DNA from: Cladopsammia gracilis
Lineage: Eukaryota > Cnidaria > Anthozoa > Scleractinia > Dendrophylliidae
Assembly (NCBI GenBank): GCA_022457155.1
Contig: JAJGOT010000452.1
Location: 645,551-709,550, forward strand
Reading direction: 5' to 3'
DNA: 64,000 nucleotides
Position 1 is the stretch's first letter, and the number at the start of each line of letters is the position of its first letter. Under the pieces are notes generated by a model that saw only the letters and a program-made list of their open reading frames with translations, was not told the DNA's origin and made no database searches. A program made the position numbers and the translations under genes. This document shows, in pieces, positions 22,630 to 32,716 of this stretch.

Positions 22630-25315
22630 AGTTCAAGCTTTCTTCGATGAAATTCAAATTAATAACTTCACTTGATGTGAATCAATCTAAAACATGTGAA
22701 GGAAAATTGACGGTAGAAGAGTGCAGCAAAGCCTTAAAAGACATGAAACCCGGCAAAACACCTGGTTCGGATGGTTTTACCTGCGAATTTTATAAATGTT
22801 TCTGGGAGGATATTAAATATGAAGTCATAGAAAGTATTAATTACGGCTTCGATAAAGGAGAATTATCGATATGTCAAAGAAGAGGAATTATCTCGCTAGT
22901 TCCAAAGAAAGATAAACCAACAAATATACTCAATAATCTGAGACCAATCTCCTTACTAAATACTGATTATAAAATTGCAACAAAAGTAATTGCCAAGAGG
23001 CTTGAAAAGATTCTCCCACATATAATAAACCCCGACCAAACAGGATATGTTAAAGAACGTTACATCGGAGAAAATATAAGACTCATTAATGATATGATTA
23101 AGTACACATCGAACAAAAACATCCCTGGAGTTGCTATTTTTCTTGATTTTGAAAAAGCCTTCGATTCAATAGAGTGGAATTTTCTTTTCAAAGTCCTTGA
23201 CAGGTTTAATTTCGGACATGATTTTAAAAACTGGATTAAAGTATTCTACAGTAACATTTCCAGCTGTGTAACCAATAATGGTTATGCGTCAGAATTCTTT
23301 AATCTGCAACGGGGCGTAAGACAAGGATGCCCATTATCCGGCATGCTTTTTGTATTAAGCATCGAAATATTAGCTCTTGCAATTAAGAATAATCCCAACA
23401 TTGAAGGTATCAAAGTAGGAACACAGGAAATAAAAATTTCTCAGTATGCCGATGATACAACCTCATTTTTAAAAAATCTTAATTCAGTAAAGGAACTCTT
23501 AGGCATCTTAGGAAAATTCGAAAGATGTAGTGGTTTGAAAATTAACTCTTCTAAGTCGGAGGCATTGTGGTTGGGCAAATGGAAGAATAGAAAAGATACT
23601 CCTTTTAGTTTCAGATGGCCAGATGAATCTGTTTATGCTTTGGGAATACATTTTTCTAACAATGAAAAAGTGAGTGAGCAATTAAACTTCCTCAAAAAGC
23701 TCAACGACTTACAAAATACTTTAAGTAGCTGGAAAAGAAGAAAATTAACATTACTAGGTAAAATTAATATTGTTAAAACGTTAGGTCTTTCAAAACTCGT
23801 CTTCAATGCATCTGTTCTGCCTGTCCCAAATACTTTTTGTGAAGCAGTAAACAATATAACATTCAATTTTATTTGGGACAACAAGAAACCAAAGATTAAA
23901 AGAACTACAATTATCGGTGAAAAAGAAAATGGTGGTTTAAACATGATTGACTTTACGTTAATGAATAAAGCACTAAAATGCGCCTGGGTGAAACGTTTCA
24001 AATCAACGAGAAAAGCAGCATGGAGAATTATTCCTGATGCGGCCACTTCTCAAAAGGGAGGTTTCGATTTTCTACTGTCGTGTAAGTGCACTAGCAAAGA
24101 TGTTAATATCAGAGATTTACCGCATTTCTACGAAAAGATCTTACAATATTGGTATGAACTAAGAGAAGCCGAAAACACGTTTCAAGATAATGCTTTAAAA
24201 ACCGTAATTTGGAATAACCGCGATCTTAAAGTTAACAACAAGACTGTCTTCTGGCGTGCCTGGTTTGACAAAAACATTATTTGCTTAGACAGCCTGCTTG
24301 ACGAAAATCTAAACTTTTTAACGCATGAAACATTTCTCGCAACGTATCAAATACAAACAGATTTCTTGACTTATTACGGTCTAATTAACGCAATTCCTGC
24401 AGAGGCTAAAAAATCGATCAAGAAACTAAAAACTCAGCGAAATACTTCAAACCAAGTGTTTTTAGATGTCAAAAACTTCACAACCAAAGCCGTATACCAA
24501 AAACTTGTTAAACACACGTTCAAAGATCCTACGTCAAAGCAACGTATTTTAGATTATGGAATTGAATCAGAACAAACGACTGACTATTACAAACTTGCTT
24601 TCACTATTACAAAGGAAACTAAACTAGTAATGTTTCAATATAAGATCCTGCATAACATAGTTTTTACAAAAAGTAAGTTGTTCAAAACAAAGCTAGCAGA
24701 CAATAGCTTATGTTACTTATGCAAATCAGGAACCCAAGACCTTAAACACATGTTATTTCTCTGCCCTATTGTTGCTCAATTCTGGGACTCCTTTAGTGAG
24801 TTATACAAAGAGTATATGCCCTCAGCAATAGAGCTTTCTATTGTCAAAATCATGTTTGGAATTCTTAAAAGAGACAAGTTTGATAGACTTATCAATCATT
24901 TAATTCTTATCGCGAAATATTATATTTATTGCTGTAGTGTTAAAGAGGAGCCATTATCTATATCAACGTTCCAAGCCATAGTTGTAAGTAAAGCTGAAAT
25001 TGAAAAACGAATTGCAACTAGGTCTAACTCTCTGACAACTTTTTATCATAAATGGAAGCCCTTAATAGACGCAAAGATCATACAAAAGTAAAGATTGCTC
25101 TGTAAGCGAACATTTTTCTCTTGACCCCCTACTTGTTCTTTATCCTTCTTTGTTTGCTGTGTATCTGAGTTTTTAGAACTATAATATGTAATAAATAAGT
25201 ATATCCAAATAGCTTGTTTTAAGTTGTAACCTTGTATTGTTAGTTGTTTTGTATTTTTTTTTGTTTATTTATGTATTTTATAAATTGTAAAGAGTTGTTA
25301 ACACTAATAAAGTGC

Positions 25316-25348
<33 letters not shown>
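22630..25348 (+). mobile_element. L1/Tx1-like LINE, 5'-truncated, with poly(A) tail
   Basis: The element consists of one long reverse-transcriptase frame, a 225-bp 3' UTR, AATAAA at 25306-25311 and a 32-nt poly(A) run at 25317-25348. No apurinic endonuclease domain precedes the RT, so the 5' end is lost or was never copied; the 5' boundary is approximate. Flanking target-site duplications were not identified. Confidence 0.85.
22647..25091 (+). CDS. LINE reverse transcriptase (endonuclease part missing)
   Basis: The 814-residue frame is stop-free. Residues about 20-50 hold the entry motif LKDMKPGKTPGSDGFTCEF. Motif A is FLDFEKAFDSIEW (about 168-180), motif B is RGVRQGCPLSGMLF, and the catalytic YADDT lies at about 268-272. 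Leu- and Lys-rich thumb sequence follows. A Cys/His cluster, CYLCKSGTQDLKHMLFLC, near residue 690 resembles the zinc-finger-like C-terminal region of L1/Tx1-type RTs. All catalytic aspartates are present. The first ATG is probably not the native start, because the EN-RT polyprotein would begin upstream. On target-primed reverse transcription the enzyme copies its own mRNA into DNA. Confidence 0.9.
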   Translation: MKFKLITSLDVNQSKTCEGKLTVEECSKALKDMKPGKTPGSDGFTCEFYKCFWEDIKYEVIESINYGFDKGELSICQRRGIISLVPKKDKPTNILNNLRPISLLNTDYKIATKVIAKRLEKILPHIINPDQTGYVKERYIGENIRLINDMIKYTSNKNIPGVAIFLDFEKAFDSIEWNFLFKVLDRFNFGHDFKNWIKVFYSNISSCVTNNGYASEFFNLQRGVRQGCPLSGMLFVLSIEILALAIKNNPNIEGIKVGTQEIKISQYADDTTSFLKNLNSVKELLGILGKFERCSGLKINSSKSEALWLGKWKNRKDTPFSFRWPDESVYALGIHFSNNEKVSEQLNFLKKLNDLQNTLSSWKRRKLTLLGKINIVKTLGLSKLVFNASVLPVPNTFCEAVNNITFNFIWDNKKPKIKRTTIIGEKENGGLNMIDFTLMNKALKCAWVKRFKSTRKAAWRIIPDAATSQKGGFDFLLSCKCTSKDVNIRDLPHFYEKILQYWYELREAENTFQDNALKTVIWNNRDLKVNNKTVFWRAWFDKNIICLDSLLDENLNFLTHETFLATYQIQTDFLTYYGLINAIPAEAKKSIKKLKTQRNTSNQVFLDVKNFTTKAVYQKLVKHTFKDPTSKQRILDYGIESEQTTDYYKLAFTITKETKLVMFQYKILHNIVFTKSKLFKTKLADNSLCYLCKSGTQDLKHMLFLCPIVAQFWDSFSELYKEYMPSAIELSIVKIMFGILKRDKFDRLINHLILIAKYYIYCCSVKEEPLSISTFQAIVVSKAEIEKRIATRSNSLTTFYHKWKPLIDAKIIQK

Positions 25349-25351
<3 letters not shown>

Positions 25352-25424
25352 ATCGATACAACTGAATTTAAGCACGTTTTAAAATCAATTCTCCAAAACT
25401 AACAATAACACCAATAAAAAGTCA

Positions 25425-26020
25425 CTCACAGATTGATATCAACATAAATTCTCATCGAAAACTTAATCTGTTTTACCTTTAAGTCCCTCGCTTGCTTGGT
25501 TCTGAAATCCGTAGAAAACAAATATCTCCCGCATTGATAAAAACGTCTTTGATAAAGCTAAAGATAAAGCATTGATAAAGCTCGTCTTTTTCCACTAAAG
25601 CGGCTTCTGAGTATCCCTTAATTAGTATCCTTGTCTTGAGTAGCAAACCGCGAAACATTACGGGAAATAACGCCTTTAATTTCAACGGTTTTCTCCGCTT
25701 AGTAAATTCACAGCAAAACATCAGTGTTTTTCTAGCTGACGTGATATTCGGCCGTGTAACCGCGCGAAAAACAAAGCCTCGCTTTGGTTTCAACATGACG
25801 TCGTACGCGCATGTTTTGCGACGTCATACGCGCCCGCGAGCTAGTCCTGCGCGAAGGCAAGCTAGTCCTGCGCGACGGCGGCGGCGGAGGTCGGGCACAC
25901 GCGCGCCCGCGAAACATTCCGCTAGCCATGACCATGAAAAATGACGGGCATGGTTCTATGAGTATGGAGCTGCGCAGCCAGGCCTTCGGCCTGGCAAGTG
26001 CTCCGCTACAACCGGAATAG
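25425..26020. repeat. Dispersed repeat, GC-rich (copy 2, inverted relative to 2825-3190)
   Basis: Shared blocks include ttgatatcaacataaatt at the left end and, on the right, the gacgtcatacgcgcccgcgag and ccatgaccatgaaaaatgacg phrases, which appear as reverse complements at 2900-3000. The copy here is longer and has an internal duplication of gctagtcctgcgcga. Open frames across it on both strands are not conserved and are not called as genes. Confidence 0.6.
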
Positions 26021-26790
26021 TGTTTTGTTACTAAACTGATGGGCCTATAACCGGGGGAGGAGGACTGTATACGCAAAGCCTACTTTAAAGCAAAGGGTCT
26101 GATCGAGTGAACTAAGTCGATTTGTGTGTAAGGTTCTTATTAGTTTTATTGTCGGTAGCCTGAGAAAGATATTAGCCTGCGTCCAGGCTTATTTGCTTTG
26201 CATGAAGGCATAACAACTTCATATACATTATCTCTGTCATTTGTTTTCATACAATGTCTTTAATTACTCGAGAAATCGCTTATATAGTTTGATAACACGA
26301 AAATAAAGCAACGAATTTACTTTAACTAGTTACTAACGTAATGTATTGCGAAACGTAACACACATATAGCCGAAGAGACTCGACTGAGAAAATTGTTAAC
26401 ACCATTACATTACATTGCATTGCAATGCATTACATGACGAATAAATAACAGCACAGTAATGCTTGAAGCAACATAAACAGTCTCAATCAATGAAATCAAA
26501 CTTAATCATAAAATTACTCATACTATACTACCTTTCCCGTGCGCGAATCTCACATACTGCTCTTCTCAAATAATTGCTTTTCCATCTGCCATTAATTCAG
26601 CAACGTTCAATCGATCAACCTGAGTGCGGTCACAGGTAGCCCAAGCTCATGCAAGTGATGTTTACAGGTAACTGTTGCGTAATAGCGAATTTATAAGGAT
26701 TTGTATGGGGAAAATACACTTCGAATTTGAGCGTAAAATTAGGAACGATATTTGAATAAAACTGGCTCATCTGAAATTCTTTGTATGTTT
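26021..26790. other. Spacer with no recognised gene
   Basis: AT-rich DNA with a short ttacattacattgcattgcaatgc stretch (26403-26430). A phrase ggtcacaggtagcccaagctca near 26630 recurs with changes at about 27720 and 38280, marking another dispersed repeat family. Confidence 0.4.
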
Positions 26791-26794
26791 ACAT

Positions 26795-26846
26795 GTGTCT
26801 TGAGTGGTTTTGGGGTCGAATCGACCCCAAAACCACTGAAGACACA
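26795..26846. repeat. Near-perfect short palindrome
   Basis: The sequence agtggttttggggtcga is followed at once by its exact complement, with near-matching outer bases. It would form a hairpin with a loop of a few bases; possibly a MITE remnant. Confidence 0.7.
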
Positions 26847-26885
26847 CAGGCTTTTCTCCGATATTTTCAAGACCATTTAAGATTA

Positions 26886-27071
26886 GCATACAGCTATTTC
26901 AATTAACGTTGTCGGATGAAAGCTCAAAGCCTACAAGCCAAGACCGCAAGGTAGTGTGGATAGTTGTTAATAGCAGTTGTGGTGAATTTATGCATATAAA
27001 TCCCATACTACCTTGCGGTCTTGGCTTTGAGCCTTTTTCATCCGACAACGTTAATTGAAATAGCTGTATGC
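26886..27071. mobile_element. MITE-like inverted repeat
   Basis: The outer arms gcatacagctatttcaatt and complement run on into caagaccgcaaggtagt and its complement. The arms are about 70 bp with a 45-bp centre. Confidence 0.7.
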
Positions 27072-27493
27072 CGTTTTCAGTAGCTGTTCAATTATCCTTG
27101 AGACACATTTTGGTAAAGTTTGGCGACAACTGGTTACTATGGTAACGAGATAAGTAACATGTGGTCAACCTATTTTTGAAGAAAAAAGCGTGTTTTTCAC
27201 TTTTTTTCAGCGAAAAAAAACATATAAAATGCTAGCAAAAGCATCAAAATGTTTAATTGTATGTCATTTTGCAACTCTAGCAGACAATATTTGCAATTTC
27301 CGCATTTTTCTGATAAATTTGAATTTTTAGTAAAATCCAAGATGGCGGCCACCTTGGCGGCCATTTTGGATGACGTCACGGACCCCCAGCATCGCCCCAA
27401 CCCATAACATTTACCTTATCTTGTAGAGCATATCGCGGGCTATCTATTAGATGTAAAATATTTCCGAAATATTGCAACATCGCAAAAACCCAA

Positions 27494-27535
27494 GGGGGGG
27501 GGGATTGTTGCCCCCCTCCCTCCCCCCCCCCCCCT
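27494..27535. repeat. G-run and C-run pair
   Basis: A run of ten G is followed 30 bp later by long C-runs (cccccccccccccc). Together they can pair or form G-quadruplexes. It is probably related to the G-run-ended elements elsewhere in the window. Confidence 0.6.
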
Positions 27536-27887
27536 TGTACCACGGTTGGGGTATACGTTTGCGTGTACGTCCGAGGGTTAAGTTTACATACGCAAGGTTA
27601 ACTTCGGCTTATTTCGTCTTCGTTGGCTTGTCACTATTAAAACTGGGACTTTATCGGGATTTTAGAAGAATTGTACGAACTACCGGAATTATCTTTAATA
27701 GGAGAGTAGCATCACTGATCACAGGTGGCCCAAGCTCACTATCAGATAACCGGGACGTGACTCTTGCTTTATGAGCGGCATTGTGTTACAAAGATTCCGT
27801 GTATAACGGTTTGTATGGGAATGCAACGGTTTTGTTTCAAAACTTAAAAATTCAAATGTTCTGTGAATAAAATTGACTTACCCTGTT

Positions 27888-28032
27888 GCTGTGTTGTATT
27901 CTTTGTTATTTGCCTGCTCCTCGGGACGATTTAACGCGATCTTAGCAGTGGAACACCGAAATAACGATAATTCGCCGAAATCGCGTTAAATCGCTCCGAG
28001 GAGCAGGCAAATAACAAAGAATACAACACAGC
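27888..28032. mobile_element. MITE-like inverted repeat
   Basis: The arms (gctgtgttgtattctttg and complement) are about 50 bp and include cctgctcctcgg paired with ccgaggagcagg, around a 40-bp centre. Confidence 0.7.
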
Positions 28033-28158
28033 ACAGCGTGGTAGACGCGTGAAATCTCTTGGCATACATTCGTGGAATCAATAAACCTTTTCGCCATTCG
28101 AAAACAATACCGGCTTAATTAGAAGAAATATCCGTATTTGCTTGCCTTGACCTATTGA

Positions 28159-28185
28159 AAGGGGGGGGGGGGGGGGGGGGGGGGG
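28159..28185 (+). repeat. Poly(G) run
   Basis: A run of about 27 G lies 140 bp from the 3' end of the YR retrotransposon. It may mark the edge of a G-run-ended element interrupted by that insertion. Confidence 0.7.
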
Positions 28186-28323
28186 CATTGAAACATGCGC
28201 GAACAGAGCCTGTGAAATATTCCCCGCTCACAAAATCATAAAACCACAGCTTTTCAATTTCAAGTCAACTACAATCAAGGACAAAAGTTCTTGGGACAAA
28301 TTAAATTAGTGTGACTGACCAAT

Positions 28324-28803
28324 TAATCAACTTTCTCATGTTTGTAATCAGTCCCATAATTAATTGCGGAGTTACAATAAAACAACAACAACTTTGTGTG
28401 GCTGAAAATGGGGAAGTGGGTGACAAAATGCTCCATTAAAAAGTCAGCCCCATGTACTCCTGGATTGTCATTAGCTAACAAAACCTACTGCCAGGGTGGT
28501 ACACAGACCGGTATAGAGGAGGGAGTTGGGCCTCCTCTCAGGGCCGACTGTGACCATTCCTGGGTAGAGAGGAGGGAGTTGGGCCTTCTCTCTGATTGGA
28601 GGGAGTTGGGCCTCCACTAACCTAGATCTAAGGTACACAGACCGGTATAGAGGAGGGAGTTGGGCCTCCTCTCAGGGCCGACTGTGACCATTCCTGGGCC
28701 TATACTAACCTAGATCCAAGGAGTACAGAATGGAGGGAGTTGGGCCTCCAAAATGTCGAGTCTATGGGGGCAAAAGTGTGACAGGAGGATCACTTTATCC
28801 CCA
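28324..28803 (-). repeat. Split direct repeat B2 (3' terminus of the YR element)
   Basis: 480 bp, nearly identical to B1. It contains five short hairpins of the type ggagggagttgggcctcc and an internal partial duplication (gaccggtatagaggaggg at two places). Confidence 0.9.
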
Positions 28804-29103
28804 TTCCCAACTTTATTGAATAATCAGAAATGCTTTCAAACTACCATATTATTCTGAAGCCTTAATAACATAGATTTTATATCAGCTATAACAGTTTTCC
28901 AACTCTATAAAAATATAGTCGAGACAACATGTTGATATTGAGTTGGCTATGATTGTAATCATAATTATAGAACTGAGGTGATGACTTACAGTTAATTATT
29001 TGATAAAATGTTATTAGATAGCTTTTTAGAAGTCCTCTGTCCAGTGAAAGTGAATAGAAGTACAGGAACGAAAACATGCTGTCTATTGGGCGGGAAGGGA
29101 GGG

Positions 29104-29349
29104 AAATAAAAACTTACTGTTTGGAAAGTTGTGCCTTGTTGCTCGAGTGAAAGCAGAATGCAACAAGCACATGGAACGCGAACTGAGCGAGATGGCGAAG
29201 TGCCACATGATTGGACAATAAATAATAGAGGGTCCCTAGGGTTTGGCTCACGCAAGGTCACATGAGAAGGTCACTGGACAAAGTACAAAGCTCAAACAAG
29301 AGTTGTTGATTAACTGAAATTTATTTCCGGTGTTCAATAAATTGTAATT
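29104..29349 (-). repeat. Split direct repeat A2 of the YR element
   Basis: 246 bp, matching A1 at 33840-34085. It is directly joined to B1, reproducing the head-to-tail junction of the proposed circular DNA. It contains aataaa motifs and an atagagggtccc stretch. Confidence 0.9.
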
Positions 29350-29829
29350 TAATCAACTTTCTCATGTTTGTAATCAGTCCCATAATTAATTGCGGAGTTA
29401 CAATAAAACAACAACAACTTTGTGTGGCTGAAAATGGGGAAGTGGGTGACAAAATGCTCCATTAAAAAGTCAGCCCCATGTACTCCTGGATTGTCATTAG
29501 CTAACAAAACCTACTGCCAGGGTGGTACACAGACCGGTATAGAGGAGGGAGTTGGGCCTCCTCTCAGGGCCGACTGTGACCATTCCTGGGTAGAGAGGAG
29601 GGAGTTGGGCCTTCTCTCTGATTGGAGGGAGTTGGGCCTCCACTAACCTAGATCTAAGGTACACAGACCGGTATAGAGGAGGGAGTTGGGCCTCCTCTCA
29701 GGGCCGACTGTGACCATTCCTGGGCCTATACTAACCTAGATCCAAGGAGTACAGAATGGAGGGAGTTGGGCCTCCAAAATGTCGAGTCTATGGGGGCAAA
29801 AGTGTGACAGGAGGAGCACTTTATCCCCA
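29350..29829 (-). repeat. Split direct repeat B1 of the YR element
   Basis: 480 bp copy of B2 lying 60 bp after the recombinase stop codon. The same 74-codon plus-strand frame appears in B1 and B2 only because the DNA is duplicated; it is not called as a gene. Confidence 0.9.
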
Positions 29830-29889
29830 CAAAATGCGAAGCATTTCCCCCATTGACGAGCCACAAAATATAACAAAATGTAACCTACA

Positions 29890-30891
29890 TTACAAGAGGT
29901 TGACCAGTGTCTGGGGAACCTGTGCCAGAACTGAGGGTGGGGTTTTGATGTACCTCTCAAAACAGTCTGATGACCAGCGCCCTAAAACCTTAATAAGCCA
30001 TGGGGGTAAATTGGCTGAAGCCGCTGTTGTAGCTGCACCTATTCGAAAACTGTGGCCAGCAAATTCACTCGAATTCAGCCCTCCCTTTGAAAGTAAAAGC
30101 CTTGTCTCACTTGTTAATTTTTCCCGAGTAAGGAATGAGCCAGATTCATAAGAAAATAGGGGCCCTGTGGTGGGAAAGGGGGTCCTTGACTCTAGGTATG
30201 CCAACATGGCAGAAATAGGGCATAAATTAGAGTTTGTCCTCCCAATTACTATAGTCTGTCCTTGTCTAAAGGGGTCGGTTTTCGAAACTTTTAACTGAAC
30301 TAACATATATTTGGGGGAAGACTTTGGCATAAACACTAAGTCGGTTATTGTGAGGTGACGTTCGGGATTGAAGTTGGAGTCACAGGTTAGTTCACCAATA
30401 CGAAGAAAACCAAAAAAAGCAAGGGTCATAGCTGCCCAAACTATTAGGGAATCTTTGTTGTCAGTATATTTGACATTTAAAAGGTGGTAAAATAAATTTA
30501 ATAAGTGCAATGTGATAGGTCTGCGGACTGTGGAATGAACCCCTTGGGAACGTTTTATCCCATGGAGAATGAGCCGCAAGCGAAGGAAAGCCGAGAGGTT
30601 CAGCTCGTAACCACTGCTAGAATGGTAGTGTTTTACTGCAGATAAATAATTCTTGATAGTACTATGTTGTACTGAACGAGCCATGCAGACTGAAAAATTT
30701 ATCAGGGTGTCCTCATTGATGGGAAGAGTGGGCGTAATTTTCATTTGTGAGCAAAAGGAGTAAAATAGTCGCACACCAGAACTGTAGGTTTTCTTAGTAT
30801 TCTGTGAAAGGGCCATCCCTAGGTAATACTGAGCTTCTCCGCTTAGAGACTGTACACACAGGCTGGGATGGGGTCTGGAGTCACATTGCAC
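29890..30891 (-). CDS. Tyrosine recombinase of the YR retrotransposon
   Basis: The enzyme would integrate the circular DNA copy of the element. The frame is open from 30891 but its first real ATG is at 30814-30816 (MALSQNTKKTYSSGV), giving about 308 residues. The N-terminal SAM-like core-binding domain (TKKTYSSGVRLFYSFC, TIKNYLSAVKHYH) is followed by the catalytic domain. Catalytic residues seen are Arg in GFLRIGEL, the HxxR box in AGHSFRIGAA, and the nucleophile Tyr in RWSSDCFERYI. The frame is intact to the stop at 29890-29892. Its open region overlaps the RNase H frame by 49 bp, as is common in compact retroelements. Confidence 0.9.
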   Translation of the reverse strand: MQCDSRPHPSLCVQSLSGEAQYYLGMALSQNTKKTYSSGVRLFYSFCSQMKITPTLPINEDTLINFSVCMARSVQHSTIKNYLSAVKHYHSSSGYELNLSAFLRLRLILHGIKRSQGVHSTVRRPITLHLLNLFYHLLNVKYTDNKDSLIVWAAMTLAFFGFLRIGELTCDSNFNPERHLTITDLVFMPKSSPKYMLVQLKVSKTDPFRQGQTIVIGRTNSNLCPISAMLAYLESRTPFPTTGPLFSYESGSFLTREKLTSETRLLLSKGGLNSSEFAGHSFRIGAATTAASANLPPWLIKVLGRWSSDCFERYIKTPPSVLAQVPQTLVNLL

Positions 30892-32716
30892 TGAGGAGCT
30901 AGCTGGCGAAAGCGCTCCATCTGAAACCGAGAGAGAGAGTCCGCAATATTGTTATTTTTCCCAGGGACATGTACTGCACGAAAGTAGAAATTATGTCTTA
31001 GGGTACAAAGGGTAAGGTCCCTGACCAAGTCCATGACCCTGGGGACTTTGGATTTCCGGGAATTGATAACCTCGACCACACCCAAATTGTCACAATGGAA
31101 CTTAATGCGCTTGGACGTCCAATGGGGCCCCCACAGGTGGCAAGCAATATTGATTGCAAATAATTCTTGCCAGAGAATGCTCATGCCAGGTTGTCCTAAG
31201 TTCTGGTGGGGTAACCATTTTCCCTGAAACCAACTAGTTTGAAAAAAGCCCCCATAACCAACGGAGCCAGAGGCATCCGTAAATAGGGAGAGGGTCTCAG
31301 AGGTGTCCCACTTGGAAGACAGGAACAGCCCTACTCCATTCCACTGTTCAATGAACATGCTCCACATTTCAACGTCCTTGTAAAAACCAGTTGTGAGCTT
31401 AATGTGGTGATGGGGTTGTTTGACATCTCTGGTAAGGCCAATCATTCGTTGCAGAAAGGGGCGTCCGGGGGGAATGACCTTACATGCAAAATTTAGTGTA
31501 CCAATCAGTGATTGGAGCTCTTGCAGGGTTGTTGTTCGCTTTGATTGAAATGCATGTAGGGCGGTTTTGATTCGCTCAACCTTGTCCTCCGGCAGCCTTG
31601 CTTCCATTTTGTGGGAATCTAAAATAATTCCCATGAACTCAATGACTTTGCTAAGGCCCTCTGTTTTGGCTACCGAAATGGGGATATTGAGGTTTTTGAA
31701 GGAGAGGATCATGCTAGATAGACTTGCCTGACAAGGGGAATCGAAGGGCATGCTGGGAGCAGGTGGTTCAATTATAAGGAAATCATCCAATATGTGGCAG
31801 ACAAAGGAAATTGAACAATTATTTAGCAAAATTCACTCAATGGCATCAGACACTTGATTGAAAATAATGGTGCCGAACGGAGCCCAAAGGGGAGTACCTT
31901 GTCAAAATAATAGAACCCATTCCAGAACATTCCCAAAAGTTCCCAATCATCTGGATGGACGGGAAAAAGCCTAAATGCTGATTCTATGTCAGTTTTGGCC
32001 ATAAAGCAGTCGGAACCAAACCCTTGGATAGCCATAATGGCATTGTCGATGGTAATGTATTGAAGTGAGAAGTCATCCTTTTCAATGAAATGGTTAATAC
32101 TGGAGGTCCCGGATTTAGGGAAGGACAGATGAAATATTGTTCGAAACTTGTTGGAATGTTTCTTAGGAACAAGGCCAATTGGTGAAACTTGAAAATTCTC
32201 AAATGGGGCAGAACGAAAAGGGCCCGCAGTTCGTCCTTTGGCCACTTCCTCTGCTAAATTTGATGTGACCACCTCTGGGTTTAGAAATGCAGTAGGTAAA
32301 TTTTTTGAAAAACGGGAACATCTAGGACCAGAGTAGCCAATCCTAGCCCCCTCCCTCAGTTCCAAGCACAGTTTTTCAACAAATTTCCTATTAGGATGGT
32401 AAATCAGAGCCTGTTGTAAATTATGAATATTTACTGGGGTGACCACGCCCCCAAAACTACTTGTCACGGTGGCGGGCACTATGTTGCTGGGGGTGGGACT
32501 TCCCAACCCGTGGGGGTGGTTGCTTTGCAGATTCAGAGGGAGCGAGGCACTCGATCCCGGGGTGATCCCTTCCACACCCTGGCTTGTTGCACTTGTGTGC
32601 GTAGGGACAGGGGGTTCTGGCACAGGGAAAACCTTTGTTGTAGTTGTGGCAAGTACGGTTTTCGTTCCCTCTAAATGTACTTGGCACGGATGAGGGTCCT
32701 GATTGGAAAACACCAA
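30843..32716 (-). pseudogene. Reverse transcriptase-RNase H of the YR element, broken by frameshift and stop
   Basis: The first frame (32716-31823) carries the RT fingers and palm: VSPIGLVPKKHSNKFRTIF, motif A MAKTDIESAFRL, and VLPFGLRSAP. The second (31829-30843) has the catalytic ILDDFLI and an RNase H domain with LFTDASGSVGYGG, the WQELFAI Glu, HCDNLGVVEV and NNIADSLSRF. The frame is lost at about 31860-31870, just after motif B, and the matching frame then holds a TGA at 31833-31835 where a Trp codon is likely. Both lesions fall between motif B and the DD box, so no active RT is made by this copy. The upstream frame has no ATG and overlaps gag by about 260 bp, so translation would need frameshifting. 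Confidence 0.88.

Noticed and set aside
23633..24046. 137-codon minus-strand frame
   Set aside because: It is antisense to the LINE reverse transcriptase and carries no domain.
25636..26076. Overlapping 69-114-codon frames on both strands
   Set aside because: They fall in a GC-rich dispersed repeat also present near 2825-3190, where the frames are not conserved.
28396..29646. Two identical 74-codon plus-strand frames
   Set aside because: They lie in B2 and B1 of the YR retrotransposon and are identical only because the DNA is duplicated; they run opposite to the element's genes.
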